Of a stretch of DNA of 62,949 nt, positions 1 through 6,807 are shown piece after piece (within the stretch, counting starts at the first letter, position 1; the number at the start of each line of letters is the position of its first letter). Source of the stretch: Treponema sp. (GTDB lineage: Bacteria; Spirochaetota; Spirochaetia; Treponematales; Breznakiellaceae); the NCBI GenBank assembly GCA_031256035.1, contig JAIRRJ010000023.1, positions 1-62,949 of the forward strand, in the 5' to 3' direction. A model generated the notes under the pieces. The model did no database searches and was not told the origin of the DNA. It saw only the letters and a list, made by a program, of their open reading frames with translations. The position numbers and the translations under genes are program-made.

Positions 1-69
1 ACCGATAATTGGTTAATAGAACCGGAGTATAACAATGAAAAAGTTGTTTTCAAAATCTAAAAAGTGTTA

Positions 70-114
70 CCGATGTCATCGGACATAAACGTGTACGATG
101 TCATCGGGTCGTAC
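70..114. repeat. Nested palindromes upstream of first cassette gene
   Basis: A 13-bp palindrome CCGATGTCATCGG (70-82) is followed by a second copy of its core, CGATGTCATCGG (96-107). The second copy sits inside another inverted repeat, GTACGA (93-98) with TCGTAC (109-114). The result is two adjacent hairpins, or an operator with two half-sites. It lies about 90 bp before the start of the first gene. No function can be assigned; part of a divergent recombination site is possible. Confidence 0.45.
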
Positions 115-203
115 CGCTAGATTGATAAAAATATGTGATTGGTAGTATAGGTACTTGATTATATCTATGCATAGTGTATAATTATGAGGATAAGGAAGGA
201 ATT

Positions 204-744
204 ATGGAATACAAATTTAGCGGCACATTAACTTTGAAAGATTATATTCAGTGCTGTCAAATATTTAATAGAAAGAGGAATATATTTCTTGCTATATTTT
301 TATATATAGCATTTTTGCTTATTATTTTTGGTAGTTATGATTTTTCAGAACTAAAAGACTTTATAAGTGATAATCCTTTAAATATATTTTTTGTTATTTC
401 GCATAAAGAGTTTATTCCATATTTTATAGGAATTACTTTATTTATTATTATAGCATATTTTGTAATTCACCCAATATATTATATGCGACTTTATAAATCA
501 GATAAAATGATAAAAGCAGAACGTAGTTTTTGTATAACTGATGAATATATCAATGTGTACTGAATGTACAAGTTTAAAAATAACCAAAGAAAAAATAAAG
601 AAAATTATTTTTACAAAAGATACAATATATGTATTTACCGCAATAAACCATGTTTTAACCATAAAAAAACGTTATTTAGATGATACTAACGTTTTTAATG
701 AATTAAAAATATATATAAACGAAAAATACAATATTAAAAAATAG
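204..744 (+). pseudogene. YcxB-like membrane protein gene, split by a frameshift
   Basis: The first part (204-563) encodes an N-terminal segment with two hydrophobic helices (IFLAIFLYIAFLLIIFG and IGITLFIIIAYFVIHP) and ends at TGA 561-563 after FCITDEYINVY. The second part, open from 541 in the +1 frame to 744, continues as TECTSLKITKEKIKKI, then FTKDTIYVFTA and a basic tail. Joined, this is the layout of YcxB-like proteins: two membrane helices, then a soluble ITD...I..I..T.D..Y domain. One extra nucleotide near 553-560 explains the break. Start 204 (ATG) is preferred over GTG 174 because AAGGAAGGA (192-200) precedes it. The family assignment rests on pattern only. The gene lies in the first integron cassette; a sequencing error could also produce the break. 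Confidence 0.55.
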
Positions 745-764
745 TTAGTGTATGCCACCACTTC

Positions 765-953
765 GCCTAACAGGACGGTAACTGTAAAGAAGCTGCTACC
801 GCAGCAATTTTAAGAGCCAGTAGGCGGCTAGGCGCGTACTAAAGTACGACGAAAAACCGCAGCTGGGCTTGCGTCCGCGGCGCGAACGGCTGGATAAACC
901 CAGCCTCATTATATTGCAAGAAGAGGATTTTACTTGTGCCGGAACGTTATGTG
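765..953 (+). other. attC site A (integron recombination site)
   Basis: Left core GCCTAAC (765-771), right core GTTATGT (946-952) preceded by CCGGAAC. The interior is about 190 bp, long for an attC. It contains a perfect CGTACT-AA-AGTACG palindrome (836-849) and further inverted segments such as GCTGGG with CCCAGC. From about 820 onward it is nearly identical to site B. Its two cores do not match each other (GCCTAAC versus GTTATGT), as expected where two different cassettes meet. Confidence 0.7.
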
Positions 954-998
954 AAATGCCTAAAAAACTGAAAATTATGCTTTACAAAAAATAAATGG

Positions 999-1004
999 TA
1001 TAAT
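999..1004 (+). promoter_or_regulatory. -10 box TATAAT inside cassette 2
   Basis: A perfect TATAAT stands 28 bp before the start codon at 1032. The nearest -35-like hexamer, TTTACA (981-986), is only 12 bp upstream, so the -35 is not convincing. It suggests this cassette carries its own promoter rather than depending on an array promoter. Confidence 0.4.
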
Positions 1005-1031
1005 ATAGTATATTTAGGAGGATAAAAAGAT

Positions 1032-2144
1032 ATGTTTAAGCAAATATTAGGAATAGCCGTAATTATCTTTTTGCTTTTTTCATGTAAAAACAAAAAATCA
1101 GATATTGAAATAGTAGAACAACATGAATCTGCCTTAAATGATATTATGAATGAACCTGATATAATTCCTAATGTAATTTATGAATCATTTTCAGAAGACG
1201 CTTTTGATTTTTTTCAGGTAACTGAGTATGAGGAAGTTCCCAAAGAAATATATGACATATTATTTGGAATGGAAGAAAAATATTTAAATGGAAGATTCAC
1301 TGAAATATTGTTTATTCATAAAGTTAATTTTGGTGTTCCTGATGGTGATAATTATATTGTTTTATGGAAGGAACAAATAAGCTATGATCGTGGATACAGA
1401 AAAGAAATTTACCTCTATTCTATTTCCGATAAAATAGAAAAAAGATTTAGGCTGTTTACAGGCCTTCAAGATGAAGCACCTAGTTTTAATATTAGTATTA
1501 TGGAAAATATACCAGGAATACATATTGGTGATATTGGAGCTTCTGTTTTTGATTGTAATGGTGATGGAAAAGACAAATTGTTTTCTTATGGGTTTTACGG
1601 AAGGGGTAATTGGATTCATGTTTTTGGATATAACGAGGAGAAGGATGAGATTGTAGATTACTGTGATGAGTTTAGGGTTGTAATTATCGGCAATAACAGA
1701 GAATATACCCCTGTTGAATTCACATACTATAAAAAAAGGAATGGGTTTAAAGTTTTTAGTTTATTGAAAAGCAGTATGCCGCCTGTAAATCCAATTAATG
1801 ATTATTATGCTTATTACTTCTTTGCATGGAATCGTGAAACAAAACAATATGAGAATATTGGTGAATATCTGGTAGATGAAATAGGTAATGAATATGAAAA
1901 TAGATACAATATACATGATTATGACATTGAGCATTTTATAGCTAGAATTCATGTGGAGTCATTATCAAATATGGAAGCGTTGATTAATCTTGAAGAAATA
2001 ACTGCAAATCATGTAGGAGGCAGAAGTTTTCAAGCAACTATGATGGCTGAAAATGATGAATCTTATTATGGAAGCATATTTGATTTTGACTCTGAAGGTA
2101 AATATTTATATCGAATATGGGATGGTGGTTCTAAAAGTAGATAA
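1032..2144 (+). CDS. Hypothetical lipoprotein of an integron cassette
   Basis: 370 residues. The N-terminus is a lipoprotein signal, KQILGIAVIIFLLFSC, with Cys18 as the lipidation site, so the product should be membrane-anchored and exported. A strong ribosome-binding site (AGGAGGAT, 1016-1023) fixes the ATG at 1032. The middle has VFDCNGDGKDKLF, an FG-GAP or calcium-loop-like DxNGDGxD motif, followed by aromatic-rich beta-type sequence. I do not recognise the family. It is the first of two genes between attC sites A and B and is AT-rich, consistent with acquisition as a cassette. No enzymatic motif is visible. Confidence 0.7.
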   Translation: MFKQILGIAVIIFLLFSCKNKKSDIEIVEQHESALNDIMNEPDIIPNVIYESFSEDAFDFFQVTEYEEVPKEIYDILFGMEEKYLNGRFTEILFIHKVNFGVPDGDNYIVLWKEQISYDRGYRKEIYLYSISDKIEKRFRLFTGLQDEAPSFNISIMENIPGIHIGDIGASVFDCNGDGKDKLFSYGFYGRGNWIHVFGYNEEKDEIVDYCDEFRVVIIGNNREYTPVEFTYYKKRNGFKVFSLLKSSMPPVNPINDYYAYYFFAWNRETKQYENIGEYLVDEIGNEYENRYNIHDYDIEHFIARIHVESLSNMEALINLEEITANHVGGRSFQATMMAENDESYYGSIFDFDSEGKYLYRIWDGGSKSR

Positions 2145-2245
2145 CAATGATATTTAGGCACTGCGCCTAAGAAAACAAGTTGCAGTGCTACATTAAAGGT
2201 ATGTTTGGAGAGCAAAGCCAGGCGTATTTCCATTAGGAGGTATAT

Positions 2246-2908
2246 ATTAATAAGCGAAAAATAGTGCTGATTGGTGTAATTGTGATTGCCGCGATATTAG
2301 GTATAATGCTGGCATTTATGTATTTACTGTTAGCAGGTGCACCGAAAAGGCCTCGTGGAGATATAAGAATATTCAACGAAGAAATGGCAAAGCTCATTCC
2401 TGTTTTGCGAGAAGACACCCCGCTTATCATTGACCAGCTCGAAATCTTGAGGTTGGGTTTATCTGAAAAATCTCCAACCAATGGTGAAAACATTGTATAT
2501 ACGATATATTTCGGTGGGAGTGCATATATCACCGACGGCGTATATCATGTTGATGCTCCAGATGACTATCAACTTAAATATTCATATATAAGTGGTGGTT
2601 CTTTCCATTACAATTACAACTTTGCTGAAAATTATGATAAATTTTCAGTAGAAGAAATTGACGCTATAAATTATCTTTTTTTTAGCGACAAATTACAATT
2701 GAATGTTTCAGCTATTCATTTTTATCAGGATCATAGCCTATGGTATAATGTTGTATTTGCAAGAGAAGGCAGGTTTATGCTCAGCATAGATTATTTAGAT
2801 CCCTGTAACGATAATTCGTGGTTAGAAAATTCTCGGCATCGTGGTGATTATGTAGAGAAATTATGGAAAAATTATTGGATTGTGATGTGTTTTGTTGAAA
2901 AAAGTTAA
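2246..2908 (+). CDS. Hypothetical membrane-anchored protein, probable ATT start
   Basis: About 220 residues. The first canonical start in frame is GTG at 2264, but the only ribosome-binding site (TAGGAGG, 2234-2240) sits 5 nt before an in-frame ATT at 2246. From there the protein begins NKRKIVLIGVIVIAAILG, a proper positively charged start to a signal anchor; using GTG would remove the charged residues. ATT initiation is rare (known for infC), so a mutated ATG is equally likely. One N-terminal helix is followed by about 180 mostly beta-type, Tyr-rich residues outside the membrane. No family recognised. Second gene of cassette 2, closed by attC site B. Confidence 0.6.
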   Translation: MNKRKIVLIGVIVIAAILGIMLAFMYLLLAGAPKRPRGDIRIFNEEMAKLIPVLREDTPLIIDQLEILRLGLSEKSPTNGENIVYTIYFGGSAYITDGVYHVDAPDDYQLKYSYISGGSFHYNYNFAENYDKFSVEEIDAINYLFFSDKLQLNVSAIHFYQDHSLWYNVVFAREGRFMLSIDYLDPCNDNSWLENSRHRGDYVEKLWKNYWIVMCFVEKS

Positions 2909-2938
2909 TTACATGTTAGGTGTGGAGACGGCGGTACG

Positions 2939-3100
2939 GCATATAACAGGACGGTAACTGTACGCCGCTTTGAGGGCGGCTAGGCGCGTACTAAAGTACG
3001 ACGAAAAACCGCAGATGGGCTTATGTCCGCGGCGCGAACGGCTGGATAAACCCAGCCTCATTATATTGCAAGAAGAGGATTTTACTTGCGCCGGAACGTG
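2939..3100 (+). other. attC site B (integron recombination site)
   Basis: Left core GCATATAAC (2939-2947), followed by AGGACGGTAACTG as in the other sites; right arm CCGGAACG ends at 3099. The stretch from GGCGGCTAGGCGCG to the CCGGAACG end is almost the same as in site A. The right core is irregular: instead of GTTATGTG the sequence continues TGTTAAATTTG, so a canonical GTTAAAT lies 3 nt displaced. A 12-bp deletion relative to the start of the next cassette would explain this. Confidence 0.65.
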
Positions 3101-3214
3101 TTAAATTTGTTATCTACACCATTCTGCTGCTTTAAATTGTTCCCCTTTGTGCGGCGGACTTTAGTCCGATTTGTCTCCTGCCCCAAGCGTCACATACCAC
3201 CGGAACGTTATGTG
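3101..3214 (+). other. Gene-free segment ending in an attC right half-site
   Basis: About 106 bp between site B and a second right arm, CACATACCACCGGAACG plus GTTATGTG (3191-3214). That arm matches the right end of sites A and C, but no matching left arm (YAACAGGACGGTA) lies upstream, so it is a half-site. The interval holds a CGGACT-TTAGTCCG inverted repeat and no credible ORF. It is either a noncoding cassette or the scar of a deletion. The remaining 3215-3306 is the AT-rich leader of the next gene. Confidence 0.5.
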
Positions 3215-3306
3215 CCATTGGTTAAATTTGTTTAAAAAAATACTACTGTAAAAACATACTTGCAAAATATAGTATTTGGTATAAACTGGTTATTGGAGGT
3301 AATATT

Positions 3307-4485
3307 ATGCTGAAGTTTTTTCCACTGGCATTTTTTCTAATATTAACAGCTTGTGTAACATCACCAATTGACAAAACAGGCGTTTCCATAGAAGGAACAT
3401 GGATAGATTCTTATGGATGTGAATGGGTGTTTGCTGAAGGGGTTTTTAAGATTTTTGACGGTGAAGCTGCTATTATGGGAGGAACATACACCACAAACGG
3501 CCGTACAATAACTACCCAATTTGAGTTTAAATTTATTGATTTTCTGAATATTCCCGCGGGTATATATTCAAGGGATCAATTGCAGGAAGCTGCCGCAAAA
3601 GCATTATCAATAGATGATATTTGGCTTAAGTACGCCACTCCTATATACTCCACTATGGAGGAAGTTCAGGAATTTTTTAAAGAAAGGTTTGATAAAGATT
3701 TTGCAATAACGACAAATTACTATTCAATACGGGGCGATACACTATTCCTTGACTGGTATGATTGGCCGCTGCTGTCATTAACCTTAATCAGGCAAAATAT
3801 ACATTCAGAGCCTAAAACGGTATTTTTAGGACTTGGCCCGGATTTATTCGCCGTTGCGGAAAACAATACGGTAACGTTTTACGATGCATACCGGGGATAT
3901 AAGGGGGATATATTTGAAGAACACCCCTTTATCTTACCAAGCGGATATACAAGCATTGTGGGATTTGATATGTCGAATCTTGGCGTAATTGTCGGAAATA
4001 CGATGATATATTATTCCTTTACAAACGGGAAAGGCTGGAATGTAAACTCGTCCAGAAACTTCACCTTGCCTTCTGGCTATAAAAGCGTTGTGGGATTTAA
4101 CCGGAATACAATGGGCGTTGTTGTGGGCAACACCCTGATATATTATCGGTATATTGACTCATGGAAGGAAAGACTGAGCCGCGAGATGACATTGCCGAAT
4201 GGGTATGTAAGCATTATAGGGCTTTCTCCATTAAACCATGAAATAGAAGCAATAGGCGTGATTGTCGGCAATACGCTGAAACAATACGTTTTCTCTGACG
4301 GTCTTTGGCAGGAGGAAGAAAGAGCAAAATTTATTTTGCCGGCTGATTACAGCAGTGTAATAGGGCTTTATCTTGGAGGATTTGGCGTGATTGCGGGTAA
4401 CACGGTACAGCTTTACGAATATTGGGACGATGAAAAAGGGTTTGTAAAACACACTGAATTGCCTGAATTTACAATTGAATGGTAA
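3307..4485 (+). CDS. Hypothetical repeat lipoprotein of an integron cassette
   Basis: 392 residues. Signal MLKFFPLAFFLILTAC gives lipidation at Cys16. GGAGG (3295-3299) precedes the ATG. Residues about 25-170 form one domain (EGTWIDSYGCEWVF at its start), resembling small lipocalin-like lipoprotein domains. From about residue 175 there are five degenerate repeats of about 45 residues, each ending LPxGYxSxxGF....GVIVGNTxxYY. Such repeats suggest a propeller or solenoid, although the family is not recognised. The cassette starts at the core at 3207 and ends at attC site C, whose left core GCACATAAC is the exact complement of its own first bases, so the boundary is well supported. Confidence 0.7.
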   Translation: MLKFFPLAFFLILTACVTSPIDKTGVSIEGTWIDSYGCEWVFAEGVFKIFDGEAAIMGGTYTTNGRTITTQFEFKFIDFLNIPAGIYSRDQLQEAAAKALSIDDIWLKYATPIYSTMEEVQEFFKERFDKDFAITTNYYSIRGDTLFLDWYDWPLLSLTLIRQNIHSEPKTVFLGLGPDLFAVAENNTVTFYDAYRGYKGDIFEEHPFILPSGYTSIVGFDMSNLGVIVGNTMIYYSFTNGKGWNVNSSRNFTLPSGYKSVVGFNRNTMGVVVGNTLIYYRYIDSWKERLSREMTLPNGYVSIIGLSPLNHEIEAIGVIVGNTLKQYVFSDGLWQEEERAKFILPADYSSVIGLYLGGFGVIAGNTVQLYEYWDDEKGFVKHTELPEFTIEW

Positions 4486-4535
4486 AAACAAAAAAAGCAT
4501 TATTGGTGGTATCTGTGAAAAGAGCAGCGCAAACT

Positions 4536-4637
4536 GCACATAACAGGACGGTAACTGTAAAGAAGCTGCTACCAACGAAGGGTGTTTACACCCTTCATAA
4601 CCTGCCCAAACTGTAATATACCGCCGGAACGTTAGGC
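4536..4637 (+). other. attC site C (integron recombination site)
   Basis: Left core GCACATAAC (4536-4544), then AGGACGGTAACTG; right arm ATACCGCCGGAAC and right core GTTAGGC (4631-4637), a perfect GTTRRRY. The interior is shorter than in sites A and B and has a clean GAAGGGTG-TTTA-CACCCTTC hairpin. The inner arms CGGTA and TACCG pair, matching the L''/L' boxes of attC sites. At about 100 bp this is the most canonical site in the window. Confidence 0.75.
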
Positions 4638-4677
4638 GAAATAGTGGCTAAATTTTAATAAGTATATTAATAACCAA

Positions 4678-4705
4678 TTGACAAAGATGAAAAAAATGAT
4701 AAAAT
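4678..4705 (+). promoter_or_regulatory. Promoter with -10 abutting a start codon
   Basis: TTGACA (4678-4683), 16-bp spacer, TAAAAT (4700-4705). The ATG at 4713 begins 7 nt after the -10 box and no Shine-Dalgarno sequence precedes it, so the predicted transcript is leaderless. Confidence 0.55.
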
Positions 4706-4712
4706 ACCGTAT

Positions 4713-5429
4713 ATGAAGTGGAAAATATGGTTCTTGTTGTCATTTTTGATATTTACCTCTGCAAATTACGGAGCTGATGTGTATACTGTTCCTCTAAACT
4801 TTGGACGGGAAAATCTGCCAGTACAGTTTGAAAGATTGCATATAGAACCAAATGGTTTGTACATTAATCATTATGGCGATGGTTATTATGTGGTAACATT
4901 GTTCTTAGAATTAAGTGTAAAGGGAAATTGGCGTAAAACCAAAGTTGAATTAAAACATTATCATTGGACAAACAGGCAGGAAGTAAATTATCCACTTGTT
5001 TTTGAAAAATATCTTTTGGCTTTGGAAATTAACGAAGGTAATGTTAGCCTGACTGTAGAAAGGCTAGATTTCGACAAATTTTTTTATGCGTGGGATGTTG
5101 TTATAGAAAACTTGTCCATTTCCTTCCTCGCGCCTGTTCACGCAGATTATCCACGTCCGCCACCTGGTCCGCCACCTGGGGTTCTGCAGGATGAGAATCA
5201 AGATTCCGCTACGAGTTCAAATAGTTATAGAATCCGCTTAGCAACCCGTAGCAACAGCCAAGTATTTTCATTTTCTAAAGTTTACTTTTTGAGAAGCGAA
5301 AGCGAGTTAAGGGCTTCTAACGACCAGTGGTTTAAAACAGGTGAAAACGGTGAACTTGTGCTGGATTGGGAAGGCTATCGTATTACTATAGACAGGACAA
5401 TAAAAATCAAGGTTTCAAAGATACCATAA
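4713..5429 (+). CDS. Hypothetical exported protein of the last visible cassette
   Basis: 238 residues. A Sec-type signal, MKWKIWFLLSFLIFTSANYG, is followed by a mature domain rich in beta-type sequence. A proline-rich stretch (PRPPPGPPPG) near residue 150 separates two parts, so it may link two domains. No lipobox. The gene follows attC site C by 75 bp, and no closing site could be found after its stop. It has no ribosome-binding site; see the promoter at 4678. No family recognised. Confidence 0.65.
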   Translation: MKWKIWFLLSFLIFTSANYGADVYTVPLNFGRENLPVQFERLHIEPNGLYINHYGDGYYVVTLFLELSVKGNWRKTKVELKHYHWTNRQEVNYPLVFEKYLLALEINEGNVSLTVERLDFDKFFYAWDVVIENLSISFLAPVHADYPRPPPGPPPGVLQDENQDSATSSNSYRIRLATRSNSQVFSFSKVYFLRSESELRASNDQWFKTGENGELVLDWEGYRITIDRTIKIKVSKIP

Positions 5430-5477
5430 TGATAAGAAAAAAAGAGACGCCTTATATGTAAATGTATAAAGGAATAG

Positions 5478-5508
5478 TGGACAAATAAATCTGTTTGCGA
5501 TATATAAT
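5478..5508 (+). promoter_or_regulatory. Promoter for the CsgG/DUF1566 gene
   Basis: TGGACA (5478-5483) and TATATA (5501-5506), 17 bp apart, with TATAAT overlapping at 5503. A normal leader with AAGGAG (5514-5519) follows, in contrast to the leaderless promoters elsewhere in the window. Confidence 0.5.
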
Positions 5509-5527
5509 ATAACAAGGAGATATAATT

Positions 5528-6625
5528 ATGAAGAAAATATTAGTTTTGGCAATCATGGGAATTGTCTGCGTGTTGGCAGTATCGGCGCAGACAGCGGCAA
5601 GCCTGGATGCCGCAATCGACACGTCTTGCAAGGCAATCACCCAAAAGCTGGTGATGGCGCCAAAAGTGGCAGTGGTAAGTTTTGCCTCCACAGACCAGCT
5701 TTCCGCTTATGTACTGCAGCAAATGCGGAATACACTCGAAAAAAGCAAGGCGGCAACCTGGATACCCAAACAGGAAATTGAAAAAGCCTTGACTGCGGCG
5801 AGCCTAAAACCGTCAGCCGAATTGTCAGACGCGCAAGCCAGGGATATTGGCAGGAAGACAGGCGCGCTTTTTGTCGTGATAGGAACATTTGCAGAAGCGC
5901 GTCAAAATTATGCGTTCAAGACAAAGATGATCAATGTTGCAAGCGGAACTGTTGAAACTTCATCGGACATCGCAGTCAGTGAAACAGCGCAAATTGCAAA
6001 CCTGCTCGGCAAACCTGCGCCCGTGGAGACGCCAGCGGCTGCAGCAACCGCTAGCGGAACTGGCGGTGGAGGACAGGCAACACAAGCACAGGCGGCAGCT
6101 AATTACAAAATTGGCGATACTGGACCTGCTGGCGGGCTTATTTTTTATGACAAGGGAGACGGAATCGGCGGCTGGCGTTATCTGGAAGCAGCCCCTGCTG
6201 ATATTGGAAAAACAAATAGGGCAGTGACAGAAGATATTCGTTATACCGGTTTATATGATAGGGCTGTTGGAAGGGGTAAATCAAATACTCAGGGGATTAT
6301 GACAATAGCTGCAAACCGAGGCGGCGGCTTCGGCTGGGTGGCTCAGATTTGCGATACATATTCTTTGAATGGTTTTGACGACTGGTATCTTCCCTCACGT
6401 GATGAACTTAATTATATGTACGGTAATTTATATTTACGTGAACTTGGAAATTTTAAAAGTGAGTATTATTGGTCATCTACTGTTTCGACAAACACTTATT
6501 CCAGAAATGTTGATTTCAAAGTCGGGCGTTCTTTTTGGATTCAAAATTTTAATACTGGAAATCAAGTTGAATCGCCTAAGAATTTAACTGCATCTCCTAA
6601 TATCCGCCCTATACGGCAGTTTTAG
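5528..6625 (+). CDS. Exported CsgG/LpoB-like protein with C-terminal DUF1566 domain
   Basis: 365 residues. A signal peptide ending VCVLAVSAQ is followed by a domain (about 25-165) with KVAVVSFAS, a conserved IPKQEIEKAL and GALFVVIGTF. This is the pattern of the CsgG / LpoB / TolB-N fold used by outer-membrane and cell-wall accessory proteins. An Ala/Gly-rich linker (170-195) leads to a Lcl C-terminal / DUF1566 domain (GDTGPAGGLIFYDKG, GWRYLEAAP, DDWYLPSRDELNYMY, YYWSST, IRPIRQF). DUF1566 domains occur on surface proteins of many bacteria, including treponemes; the role here is unknown. GC-richer than the cassettes to its left, it probably marks the return to resident sequence. Confidence 0.75.
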   Translation: MKKILVLAIMGIVCVLAVSAQTAASLDAAIDTSCKAITQKLVMAPKVAVVSFASTDQLSAYVLQQMRNTLEKSKAATWIPKQEIEKALTAASLKPSAELSDAQARDIGRKTGALFVVIGTFAEARQNYAFKTKMINVASGTVETSSDIAVSETAQIANLLGKPAPVETPAAAATASGTGGGGQATQAQAAANYKIGDTGPAGGLIFYDKGDGIGGWRYLEAAPADIGKTNRAVTEDIRYTGLYDRAVGRGKSNTQGIMTIAANRGGGFGWVAQICDTYSLNGFDDWYLPSRDELNYMYGNLYLRELGNFKSEYYWSSTVSTNTYSRNVDFKVGRSFWIQNFNTGNQVESPKNLTASPNIRPIRQF

Positions 6626-6639
6626 GATAAACTCCAAAA

Positions 6640-6673
6640 GCCCTAAAGAGTGCCTAACGGTACTTTTTAGGGC
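6640..6673. terminator. Hairpin after the CsgG/DUF1566 gene
   Basis: Two 15-nt arms (6640-6654 and 6659-6673, beginning GCCCTAAA and ending TTTAGGGC) pair throughout, with two wobble positions and a 4-nt loop. It lies 15 bp after the stop codon. No run of T follows, so intrinsic termination is not certain; it may act as a 3' stabiliser. Confidence 0.5.
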
Positions 6674-6807
6674 AAACCCCGCCACATATAAAAATGTAGT
6701 CCCCCAAAAATGCTTGACAAAACCATAATATTTAGCTTTCATATTGTTATGAAAAAGGTAATTATTATTATACTAAATCACAACACTTGTCTTTAAAAGG
6801 AGTAAAT

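Larger units (their letters stand above)
1..5440 (+). mobile_element. Integron gene-cassette array segment (no integrase in window)
   Basis: Three related sites, at 765-953, 2939-3100 and 4536-4637, plus a right half-site at 3191-3214, share a left end of (R)YYYAAC followed by AGGACGGTA and a right end CCGGAAC followed by a GTT core. This is the layout of integron attC sites. The right core of one site is complementary to the left core of the next: GTTATGTGC at 3207 matches GCACATAAC at 4536. That is expected if the segment between them once circularised as a cassette. Genes between the sites all point the same way, have no clear homologues apart from a YcxB-like one, and are visibly more AT-rich than the genes after 5528. 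The array continues left of the window. Its right limit is uncertain because no closing site is seen after the last cassette gene (ends 5429). Treponema denticola is known to carry a chromosomal integron; assignment here is inference. Confidence 0.72.

Noticed and set aside
2150-2180. TTAGGC-ACTGC-GCCTAA between the two genes of cassette 2, as a fourth attC site
   Set aside because: The cores are in the wrong order for an attC, and no AGGACGGTA or CCGGAAC arms are present; at most a relic.
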